DNA from: Nitrospira sp.
Lineage (GTDB): Bacteria; UBA10199; SBBF01
DNA: 48,127 bases
Direction of reading: 5' to 3'
Assembly (NCBI GenBank): GCA_005240075.1
Contig: SBBF01000040.1
Coordinates: 1 to 48,127, forward strand
The notes beneath the pieces are model-generated. The model was not told the origin of the DNA, did not search any database, and saw only the letters and a program-made list of their open reading frames with translations. Numbering within the stretch: position 1 is the stretch's first letter; every line of letters begins with the position of its first letter. Of this stretch, positions 24,958 to 32,406 are shown piece after piece. Position numbers and translations under genes: made by a program.

Positions 24958-25728
24958 ATGACAGTTTTTGCCCGTGACATTTGTTATTTCAATCAGGAGG
25001 AGGTTCTGGATCATCCCAAGAAAATTTCTCTGATGAAGGAAAAAATCCTGGCGGGGGATATCTACATTGCCAAAAGGGTTTATCCGCCGGAGATGGTTTT
25101 GGAAATCCGCGACTATCTGAAAAGAGTCGGCCAGAATTCTCTTCCCAATTATCATCCCATCGAGGAAGGGGCCCCCAATTTTCACCGGATGAATATCTGG
25201 GATGAACGTTCCTACGTGAAGGCCTGTTTTCATCAATTTTCATTTTTTCCCTGGAACCAGGATGTATTTGCCCTGTTTGATAAGGCGCGAGATGTTTACC
25301 GAATTAAAAACCTGATCACCGGTCTTCCGGAAAATAAATTTATTGGAAGGACTCCCGAAGAGGGGTGCGCTGCCCGACTTTCCTTTCAGTTTTATCCCAA
25401 GGGATCAGGGGGGATGAATAAACATAGTGATCCTGTGGATCATCACCAGATTGCCGTTCCGATGCTGATCATGTCGCAAAAAGGAAAAGATTTTATGAAA
25501 GGGGGGGGCTTTGCTGAAAAAGAAAATGGGATCAAGGTGGACGTCGATGCAGCCTGCGAGATCGGCGATGTGGTTTATTTTAACGCCCAGATCCCCCATG
25601 GGGTTGATATTGTTGATCCCGCTACCGGGAGCCGCTGGCTCGATTTTGAAGGGCGATGGATTCTGCTTTTTGCGATCAATAAATTGGCAGATAACACGGC
25701 AATCGCCAATGCCAGGGAACTGATATGA
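24958..25728 (+). CDS. 2-oxoglutarate/Fe(II)-dependent oxygenase-like protein
   Basis: A 256-residue protein with the facial-triad pattern of the non-heme Fe(II)/2OG oxygenases: His156 and Asp158 (MNKHSDPVDHH), distal His214 (AQIPHGVDIVD), and Arg233 (EGRWILLFAI) where the 2OG carboxylate would bind. CEIGDVVYFNAQIPH is the usual strand before the distal His. These enzymes hydroxylate or desaturate free or carrier-bound substrates in the cytoplasm. Start is directly after the ATP-grasp stop; the end overlaps the next gene (ATGA at 25725). With the ligase and methyltransferase it may tailor the acyl part attached to a sugar. The exact substrate is unknown. Confidence 0.8.
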   Translation: MTVFARDICYFNQEEVLDHPKKISLMKEKILAGDIYIAKRVYPPEMVLEIRDYLKRVGQNSLPNYHPIEEGAPNFHRMNIWDERSYVKACFHQFSFFPWNQDVFALFDKARDVYRIKNLITGLPENKFIGRTPEEGCAARLSFQFYPKGSGGMNKHSDPVDHHQIAVPMLIMSQKGKDFMKGGGFAEKENGIKVDVDAACEIGDVVYFNAQIPHGVDIVDPATGSRWLDFEGRWILLFAINKLADNTAIANARELI

Positions 25729-26444
25729 ACTCATCCATCATCGACGGTCTGGTGCATCTGGAAGGTGGGCTTGAAGATTATGATCTTCAAGTGACCGCCC
25801 GGAACATCGTTTTTAATTTTGTAGACCAGTACAGGCAGAAGGCAAAAGAGGTTCCGGCTGGAGATTCCATCACGCTGGTTTTTGACTATAAAAAAAATCT
25901 CGATTTTGTCCTGAAGGAGATTCAAGCAAAAAAAATAAGAGCTCTCAAAATTCACAGCCGGGATCAGCAAATCAGAAAGAACGATTATCCCGAATTGATC
26001 AAGAATCTCTCCCTCGCCCCGGCCGAACTGCCTGTTATTGTGGACGCCTTCTATTACGGCCCTGAACTGGAATTTAAGCCCAGCCTGGAAGGAATCATCC
26101 AGATAGCCCAAACCTTCCCCCAAAGAAAAATCGTCGTCGCCCATTCAGGGGGATACGAAGTCCTTAAATACTTTTGCCACTTAAGACCCCTGGATAATAT
26201 CTTCTATGATCTCTCCTTTTCACTTCAATACCTCGAGGACTCATCTGTTTTCTCCGACCTTAAAAAATTGATCCGCCATACGGACAAAAAAAGAATTTTG
26301 TTCGGGAGCGATTTTCCTTACGCTTCCCCCAAAAAACAGGCGGAAATTTTTGAGAAGTTATCGTCTGAAATCGGCCTGACGGAAGATGAAAAATCGATGA
26401 TCTGGGGGGGGAACTCAAAAAAACTTTATTTTTCTCCATACTGA
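25725..26444 (+). CDS. Amidohydrolase-2-like TIM-barrel protein
   Basis: A 239-residue protein resembling the amidohydrolase_2 group. The second half is typical: VVAHSGG with His140, then YDLSFSLQYL, and FGSDFPYASP with Asp196, ending in NSKKLY. The N-terminal metal motif D-x-H-x-H is not present; only DGLVHLEGG (Asp7, His11) is found at that place, so the usual metal site is incomplete. It may be a decarboxylase/lactonase variant with altered metals or a non-catalytic member. It overlaps the oxygenase stop by four bases and overlaps the convergent rmlB 3' end by nineteen bases. Confidence 0.75.
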   Translation: MNSSIIDGLVHLEGGLEDYDLQVTARNIVFNFVDQYRQKAKEVPAGDSITLVFDYKKNLDFVLKEIQAKKIRALKIHSRDQQIRKNDYPELIKNLSLAPAELPVIVDAFYYGPELEFKPSLEGIIQIAQTFPQRKIVVAHSGGYEVLKYFCHLRPLDNIFYDLSFSLQYLEDSSVFSDLKKLIRHTDKKRILFGSDFPYASPKKQAEIFEKLSSEIGLTEDEKSMIWGGNSKKLYFSPY

Positions 26445-27478
26445 GTCTCATAATACCGTCGATAGTCTCCCGATCGAACCCGATCAGCCCAGGATCTGTT
26501 TTCACTATACCATCGAACAACATCCCGAAGTCCCTCTTCAAAAGAAAAAACCGGCTTCCAACCAAGCTCCTTTCGAATTTTTTGGCTGTTGATCGCGTAA
26601 CGCCGGTCATGTGCCGGACGGTCCTTGACAGGGGTGATTAATTTTCTGGAAGAGCCTTGAGCCCTGTTCAAAATTTCATCGACCAGATCACAAATTTGAT
26701 TGATCACTTCCAGATTATTCCTTTCGCTATGGGAACCAATCAGATAGGTCTCTCCCCTCTTTCCCTTTTCAATAACCTGAAAGAGAGCCCGGCAGTGATC
26801 TTCCACATGAATCCAATCCCTGACCTGAAGCCCATCCCCATAGACGGGAATCGGCTTATCCTCCAGCGAATTCAAAATGGTCAACGGAATCAATTTTTCG
26901 GGAAATTGTCTGGGGCCGTAATTGTTGGAACAATTTGTAATAACAACCGGAAGGCCAAAAGTATGGTGCCAGGCTAGAACCAGATGGTCAGCCGAGGCTT
27001 TCGAAGCGGAATAGGGACTTCGTGGCTTATAAACCGAATCTTCAGTAAAAGGGGAATCGTGAGAACCCAACATTCCAAAAACTTCATCGGTGGAAACATG
27101 CAAAAAAAGAGGCCCCGTTCTTTCTTTCCAAGAAGAACGAGCACATTCCAGCAAATTATAAGTCCCTTCAATATTTGTTTTGATGAAAGGCGAGGGACCC
27201 AGGATGGATCGGTCGACATGACTCTCGGCGGCAAAATGAATGACTTTATCAATTTTGTATTCCTGAAAAATCCGGGATACCAACAAATGATCACAAATGT
27301 CCCCTTTAATAAAAATGACGCGGGACGGATCAAGAAGATCACCGATATTTTCCAGATTTCCGGCATAGGTCAACGCATCCAGGATAATCAGGCGTTCCCG
27401 TTTGCGCTGGGCGCTCAAACGGACAAAATTGCTTCCAATAAAACCGACCCCGCCGGTGATCAGCCATGATTCTGTCAT
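26426..27478 (-). CDS. rmlB: dTDP-glucose 4,6-dehydratase
   Basis: A 350-residue extended SDR, the usual RmlB length. The NAD motif is LITGGVGFIGSNFV (residues 6-19), followed by LDALTYAGNLENI, FAAESHVDRSI, the catalytic STDEVFG block and SPYSASKASADHLV with the Tyr-x3-Lys pair, and NNYGPRQFPEKLIPL. It converts dTDP-glucose to dTDP-4-keto-6-deoxyglucose, the substrate of the WecE-like enzyme at 18034. ATG 27478 fits the family; a longer in-frame extension is not conserved. It is downstream of the DUF4143 ATPase and rmlA on the minus strand. No rmlC or rmlD is seen in the window, so rhamnose is not implied. Confidence 0.93.
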   Translation of the reverse strand: MTESWLITGGVGFIGSNFVRLSAQRKRERLIILDALTYAGNLENIGDLLDPSRVIFIKGDICDHLLVSRIFQEYKIDKVIHFAAESHVDRSILGPSPFIKTNIEGTYNLLECARSSWKERTGPLFLHVSTDEVFGMLGSHDSPFTEDSVYKPRSPYSASKASADHLVLAWHHTFGLPVVITNCSNNYGPRQFPEKLIPLTILNSLEDKPIPVYGDGLQVRDWIHVEDHCRALFQVIEKGKRGETYLIGSHSERNNLEVINQICDLVDEILNRAQGSSRKLITPVKDRPAHDRRYAINSQKIRKELGWKPVFSFEEGLRDVVRWYSENRSWADRVRSGDYRRYYETQYGEK

Positions 27479-27494
27479 AAAGTTGTTTGCCCGC

Positions 27495-28859
27495 TCAAAA
27501 AGCCAAAAACAATTCCAGGGGAATCTCCTTGACAGGGGCATTCATGTCAAATCTGTTTTTTGTAATCACCGTCAAGGGGAGGGAACCGGCAGAGTTTGTT
27601 CCTGGATTTTCCCTGTATTTAACTTCGTAGCAGGACAAATCGTTTTTTTGGGATATAACAAAATCCACCTCCCCCTGGGCTGTCTTTCCATAATAAAGTG
27701 GATTGTCTCTCCGTTTCAATTTCGAGGCAACCAACATTTCTGCCAGTGCAGGCCGAAACTCTCCGGCCAGCATTGTTCTTTTGGAAAAATGAAAAGCATC
27801 ATCCAAAAAACCCTGGTTGACTGCCATCAGGGTTGAATAGATGAAGGGATCCCAAAAATAGATTTTCCTGTTTTTTTTGGGGTCTTTCTTTTTCTGCTCG
27901 ATGACAAAACATTCGGCATGAAACAGGACAAACATTCTTTCCAGAATATCCAGATAATCACCCGCTGTTACATGGGAGGCCATGGCCGATTCCCGGGCCA
28001 GCTTGAAACTGCTGACAGTGGAACCCAGATGACGGCTGAGGCGGTCGGCCAGAGCCAGCGCAGTTTCTGGGTTTCTCCCAAGGCGGTGAAGGTCTCCCTC
28101 GATCCAGTTCCAATAAAGTTCGTGAAGATAAGAGGGGACAAATCCGTTCTTGAAATATTGGTTGATGACCACGGGAAATCCCCCCGTCACAAGATAATCC
28201 TCAAAAAGTTTTTTGAGGAGCGCCCCATGTCTGACAAAAACCTCCTCCCTTCCTTTTTCAGCGAGCGACGGCTCAACAAGACTCACAAACTCCCCGAAAT
28301 CAAGCGGCAACAAAAGCCAGTCGGGCCTGAACAATGTTCCCCGCCGTCCCGGCAGGCGTTCCGCGGAAGTTTTGATATCGATGGTGTTGGAACCGGTCAA
28401 GACGAGGAGGGCATTTTTGAGTTGTCCTTCATCGACTAAAACCTTGACGGCTCTTTGCCATTGAGAAACAAAAGAAATCTCATCCAGAAATAGAAACAGG
28501 GGTTCTGTCACGCGGGGCCGCGCGTAATCGAGGTAGCAACGGATCACGGTATAAAGCTCGTCAAAATGTTCCAAACGGTCACAAGCAAAAAAGAAGACAG
28601 AGAGAGGATTCCGGTTCTGATCCAAAAGCAGGCGGCGAATCAACAACTTGATGGCTGTTGTTTTCCCGATTTGACGGGGGCCTCTCAAGGTTAAGACCCC
28701 CTCTGATGCCGGAGGAAAGTCATTTAAAAGAGGAATCTGCCAAACATACCTTTCCTGGCGAAGCTGTCCAAGTTTTGGATCTTCCTCAATTAATTCTGCC
28801 CTGACCCACCAGGGATTATAATACTGTAATTTAGAATTATCTATTTCTTTTAACTTCAT
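27495..28859 (-). CDS. AAA+ ATPase with DUF4143 domain, second copy
   Basis: A 454-residue protein of the same broad family as that at 4297-5451 but divergent in sequence. Walker A is LRGPRQIGKTTAIKLL (about 58-73) and Walker B is PLFLFLDEISFVS; sensor-like VLTGSNTIDIK follows. The C-terminal part has the DUF4143 pattern KIYFWDPFIYSTLMA and a nuclease-like QGEVDFVISQKNDLSCYEVKY. It lies between rmlA and rmlB, which are normally adjacent, so it is probably an insertion into that operon. An 11-bp inverted repeat spans its start codon. Function of the family is unproven. Confidence 0.85.
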   Translation of the reverse strand: MKLKEIDNSKLQYYNPWWVRAELIEEDPKLGQLRQERYVWQIPLLNDFPPASEGVLTLRGPRQIGKTTAIKLLIRRLLLDQNRNPLSVFFFACDRLEHFDELYTVIRCYLDYARPRVTEPLFLFLDEISFVSQWQRAVKVLVDEGQLKNALLVLTGSNTIDIKTSAERLPGRRGTLFRPDWLLLPLDFGEFVSLVEPSLAEKGREEVFVRHGALLKKLFEDYLVTGGFPVVINQYFKNGFVPSYLHELYWNWIEGDLHRLGRNPETALALADRLSRHLGSTVSSFKLARESAMASHVTAGDYLDILERMFVLFHAECFVIEQKKKDPKKNRKIYFWDPFIYSTLMAVNQGFLDDAFHFSKRTMLAGEFRPALAEMLVASKLKRRDNPLYYGKTAQGEVDFVISQKNDLSCYEVKYRENPGTNSAGSLPLTVITKNRFDMNAPVKEIPLELFLAF

Positions 28860-28871
28860 GTAATTCTAAAT
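28829..28871 (-). promoter_or_regulatory. Inverted repeat spanning the start of the second DUF4143 ATPase gene
   Basis: ATTTAGAATTA (28829-28839) and TAATTCTAAAT (28861-28871) are perfect 11-bp inverted arms, with centres about three helical turns apart, on either side of the ATG (28859-28857). A possible promoter lies just upstream on the minus strand (TTGGAC with GATATT at 17 bases). The site could be a repressor operator or an mRNA hairpin hiding the start. Confidence 0.5.
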
Positions 28872-28924
28872 ATCATGCTTGCCCTCTTTCTGTCCAAGAG
28901 TTTTTTTGAGAGAAAAAGGCTGAT

Positions 28925-29653
28925 TTAGACAAGAATTCTATTACTATTGACAACCAGCAAAAGATTAGCCTCGATGATCGAGTCAAAAGTACCAGCATCG
29001 GTCCAGCGTCCCTTGACAATCCCGAATTCCAGTTCTTGTTTTTCTATATAAATAGAATTGACCGACGTAATTTCATATTCTCCCCTCGCTGATGGCTTGA
29101 TTTGCCGGATAAAATCAAAAACCTGATCGTCATACATGTAACACCCCACCACAGCATAACTGCTTTTGGGGCTTTGAGGTTTTTCCTCAATCGAGATGAT
29201 CTGCTTTTCATCCAGAGCGGCAATTCCGAAACGCTGGGGATCGGCCACTTCTTTTAGAAGAACCCGGGCCCCTTTTTCTTGTCTGGTAAAATCAGCCACA
29301 TGCGGGGCGATTGAATATTCAAAAATATTATCCCCCAACAAAACAACAACTTTATCCCCCGCCGAAAATGACTCGGCCATGGCCAGGGCAGACGCGATAC
29401 CGTTGGATTCTTCCTGGACCCGATAGGTAAATTGACAACCAAATTTTTTTCCGGAACCGAGCGAATTGACTATATCCCCCATATGCTCGGTGGAAGTGAC
29501 AACAAGGATGTCAGTAATCGATGCGGAAATGAGTTGACGAACCGGATGCCATATCATCGGTTCCCTCCCCACCGGAAGAAGATGTTTGTTGGTCACTTCC
29601 GTCAGCGGATCAAGCCGGCTCCCTCTTCCTCCTGCCAAAATTACCCCTTTCAT
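28925..29653 (-). CDS. rmlA: Glucose-1-phosphate thymidylyltransferase-like nucleotidyltransferase
   Basis: A 242-residue sugar-1-phosphate nucleotidyltransferase, the short form lacking the C-terminal dimer/regulatory helices of the 290-residue RmlA. The activating motif is ILAGGRGSRLDPLTEVTNKH (residues 5-24) with LLPVGREPMI; the metal-binding VLLGDNIFEYS follows, then ISIEEKPQSPKSSYAVVGCY and the GRWTDAGTFDSIIEAN end, typical of RmlA/RfbA relatives. It would make dTDP-glucose, the substrate for RmlB. It lies 19 bases after the GT-C gene and 65 bases before the ATPase. A different NDP-sugar product cannot be excluded. Confidence 0.87.
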   Translation of the reverse strand: MKGVILAGGRGSRLDPLTEVTNKHLLPVGREPMIWHPVRQLISASITDILVVTSTEHMGDIVNSLGSGKKFGCQFTYRVQEESNGIASALAMAESFSAGDKVVVLLGDNIFEYSIAPHVADFTRQEKGARVLLKEVADPQRFGIAALDEKQIISIEEKPQSPKSSYAVVGCYMYDDQVFDFIRQIKPSARGEYEITSVNSIYIEKQELEFGIVKGRWTDAGTFDSIIEANLLLVVNSNRILV

Positions 29654-29672
29654 AGATGTTATAGAATACCTT

Positions 29673-31184
29673 TCATTTCTTATTCAGTAAATCCATAATC
29701 TGGCCATGGTATTTCTGGGCTGACTTAAAATCCCCTTTTCGATGGTAAAGCATCGCGAGCGAGTGAAGCGTATGAGGATTGTAAAATTTATCCGGCTGGG
29801 AATCGAGCTGGGTCAAGAGAGTTTTGATGGAAGCTTCCATCACCCATGAGGGATGGGTGGCCTTGAAACTGTGAATCGAAACGTTTCGGGACAGCGCCAT
29901 AAAGAAAAAAAACAAAAAAATAGTTACAGGAATTTTAATCAAAAAATCTCTCCTCCTCGCGATAGTGCACCGCAAACCACTCACTATTTCATGGGCTCCC
30001 ATCCCCATGACGACGGCAAAAAAAGAGGTGGCCACAAGGAGGTATCGGCTCCAGTTCATCCTGTAATGATAAAAAATAAAGCCACACCAGATGAAAGCAT
30101 TCACAAAAAAAACAACAGCCGATGGGCGATCCTTCGAAAAGGAAAAAGGAAGGCGCCACAAGCCAATGAGAAAAAAGACTAATAACAGAGGGAATCCCAG
30201 ATAATAATAAACAAGATCGGGTCGAATCAAAATATTAGAAAACGACTCGGAAATTTGCAAACTCCGTGTGGGAATGCTGGTTGTTGGAAATAATATCTGC
30301 TGTAAGGCCAAACGTTGTGATCGATATTTAAACATGGCGAGGACAAATCCAATCGGATCTTCATAAAATGAGGGGTTCAAGAGATAAGAAACAAGGGTAA
30401 AAGTTAACCCGGTCACCAGGCCCGACAGGATCACCCGTTTAAAGTTTTTTCCCCTGGTTTCAGGACAACTCCCGGAAATACAAAAAATGCCGAGCAACAA
30501 GAAAACACCAAGGCTCAAGATCCCGTTAATTTTTGTCAAGAAAAGAAGGGCGGATAAAATCCCGATCAACAGACTCAATCCAACAAGATTTTTTCCTTCT
30601 CTTAAAGATCTGACCCATCTGACTTGGAGGAGAATGACAAATAAAAGAAAAAACAAAAAAATCCCGTCGGCCACCTGCTGAACGGCCAATGTATGGATAA
30701 GGATCAAGGAACAAAAAACCAGAACAGAGGCAAGTGCTGTCCCGTTTGAGAGAAAGCTGCAGACGATGAACCATAACAGGTAAGCACAACCTATGAAAGA
30801 GAGGGTGCTCAAGAGCCTCCCGGAAAAAAGCAATTGAACGGGAACCAACTTTGCATTTTTTTCCAAAAATTCATCCACCCTTAAATCGTCGTCAGCCTCT
30901 CTAAACCACCAATTTTTAAAATCAAGATTGTCCAGGTGAACTCCCTGAAGAGACCGGACAAAACCAAAAAGATACTTTGCCAGAGGAGGATGATCAAGGG
31001 CATCCTGGGACTTCCAGTCAGAATGATGGAGGTCTCTCTTTTTGAAGGCCAGTTCATAATAATAACTTGAATAAAACCAGGCGTATTCATCCAGATCAGT
31101 GGAAGGCTCTGCGTGCCTGAGAAAAAAATTGAGCCCCAAAGAACTGATCACAATGAACAGAATGAAAAAAATAGGTTTGCGCAT
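29673..31184 (-). CDS. GT-C glycosyltransferase (ArnT/PMT-like) with a TPR-like C-terminus
   Basis: A 503-residue polytopic membrane protein. After the first helix comes the acidic loop ST-DLDEYAWFYSSYYYELAF, and then DHPPLAKYLFGFVRSL, the pattern of the PMT/ArnT (GT39/83) group, which uses lipid-linked sugars on the outer side of the membrane. About ten hydrophobic segments follow. The last 45 residues (PHTLHSLAMLYHRKGDFKSA) form a single TPR-like hairpin. It is divergent from the alpha/beta-hydrolase-like gene with only 32 bases between starts. It is upstream of rmlA on the same strand, so probably its operon partner. Sugar and acceptor unknown. Confidence 0.82.
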   Translation of the reverse strand: MRKPIFFILFIVISSLGLNFFLRHAEPSTDLDEYAWFYSSYYYELAFKKRDLHHSDWKSQDALDHPPLAKYLFGFVRSLQGVHLDNLDFKNWWFREADDDLRVDEFLEKNAKLVPVQLLFSGRLLSTLSFIGCAYLLWFIVCSFLSNGTALASVLVFCSLILIHTLAVQQVADGIFLFFLLFVILLQVRWVRSLREGKNLVGLSLLIGILSALLFLTKINGILSLGVFLLLGIFCISGSCPETRGKNFKRVILSGLVTGLTFTLVSYLLNPSFYEDPIGFVLAMFKYRSQRLALQQILFPTTSIPTRSLQISESFSNILIRPDLVYYYLGFPLLLVFFLIGLWRLPFSFSKDRPSAVVFFVNAFIWCGFIFYHYRMNWSRYLLVATSFFAVVMGMGAHEIVSGLRCTIARRRDFLIKIPVTIFLFFFFMALSRNVSIHSFKATHPSWVMEASIKTLLTQLDSQPDKFYNPHTLHSLAMLYHRKGDFKSAQKYHGQIMDLLNKK

Positions 31185-31216
31185 CGGATCTTGAATATTA
31201 TAAAATTGTTTCCCTC

Positions 31217-32401
31217 ATGAAAACTATTAAAAAACGGGGATACTACGTCACCCTGCTTTTTACCTTCCTGGGAGGAGTTGTTCTGGGTGTTTATATCATC
31301 AAACCCCAGTTGCCCGGATACCACGAATATCTGATGCAACTTCATTTTTCTCTTCGTGATCGATTCCAAAAAAAAGAACTCCAGGGACAGGAAGCGGTTG
31401 ATGAAAATATTATCGATCGTTACTACCGCCTCGATCCCTCCTATCAAAATGTTCATGTCGATAAACAGATCAACATCAAAACAAAGGAACATGTGGAGAA
31501 GAAACGGCAGGAACTTATTCGGGCTATTTGGGGAAAGTCCACTCTTCCCTTCCACCTTCTTCCAGAGCTCGCCCAATCAGACATGCAGGTCAAGGCTCTG
31601 GATGATTTTGAAAATCTAAAAAGAGTCGATCAATACATTGCAACCATGGATTACGGTCTCTCTTCTGTGATCTATTTATTTAATCCCCAGGAAAATAATG
31701 AAAAAGGTGTAGTAATTTACCATGAAGGACATCAAGGTCCTGTTAGCAAAGGAGGACTGGTGCTCAAAAACCTCATTTACTACGGCTATACGGTTGCCGC
31801 CCTGTCGATGCCGCTTTTGGGGGAAAACAATCATCCCACGGTTGATATCGGCAAACTGGGTTCCCTCAAGCTTGAACTCCATGATCAATTCAAATTCTTG
31901 GATTACCCAATCCGGTTTTTTATGGAACCGGTTACGGCGGTTGTTAATTTTTTTAAAAAAAACAATCCCCAACAACCTATCTTTATGATCGGCCCCGGTG
32001 GTGGAGGATGGACAACCACTGTTTACGCGGCCATTGATCCTCGAATTACAAAAAGTTACCCGGTTTCCGGCTCTTATCCGTTTTATCTTCGCTCAGGAGA
32101 TAAATTTGATTGGGGAGATTTTGAGGAAACCTACCCCCCTCTCCTGGAAATCGCCGATTACCTGGACTTGTATATTTTGGGATCGACCGGAGAAAAAAGA
32201 AATCAACTGCAGGTGATCGCGCGATACAATGAATGTTGTTACGGGGGCTTGAAATACCAAACCTACGAGCACCAAGTAAAAGAGGCAGTGAAGAATCTCG
32301 GGGAAGGACGGTTTGATATTTATGTTGACGAGGAAAACATTGACGAGTCGATTTCTTCAAGCGCGATAACGGCTATTCTTCAAGACATGGTAAAACCCTG
32401 A
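31217..32401 (+). CDS. Membrane-anchored alpha/beta-hydrolase-like protein without a nucleophile
   Basis: A 394-residue protein with an N-terminal signal-anchor (about 9-28, YVTLLFTFLGGVVLGVYII) and a C-terminal alpha/beta-hydrolase-like domain: GVVIYHEGHQGPVSKGGLVL resembles the oxyanion strand, and IFMIGPGGGGWTTTVYAAID sits where the nucleophile elbow GxSxG is expected. There the central residue is Gly, not Ser, Cys or Asp, so it may be a pseudo-enzyme or use another site. DLYILGSTGEKRNQLQVIAR and a late acidic block follow. It is convergent with the next gene (5 bases apart). Function unknown; it probably acts outside the membrane in the glycan locus. Confidence 0.65.
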   Translation: MKTIKKRGYYVTLLFTFLGGVVLGVYIIKPQLPGYHEYLMQLHFSLRDRFQKKELQGQEAVDENIIDRYYRLDPSYQNVHVDKQINIKTKEHVEKKRQELIRAIWGKSTLPFHLLPELAQSDMQVKALDDFENLKRVDQYIATMDYGLSSVIYLFNPQENNEKGVVIYHEGHQGPVSKGGLVLKNLIYYGYTVAALSMPLLGENNHPTVDIGKLGSLKLELHDQFKFLDYPIRFFMEPVTAVVNFFKKNNPQQPIFMIGPGGGGWTTTVYAAIDPRITKSYPVSGSYPFYLRSGDKFDWGDFEETYPPLLEIADYLDLYILGSTGEKRNQLQVIARYNECCYGGLKYQTYEHQVKEAVKNLGEGRFDIYVDEENIDESISSSAITAILQDMVKP

Positions 32402-32406
32402 ACAGA

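Noticed and set aside
22177-26444. Ribosomally made peptide (RiPP) cluster based on ATP-grasp
   Set aside because: The ATP-grasp is of the free-carboxylate ligase type, and no short precursor peptide gene was found around the operon.
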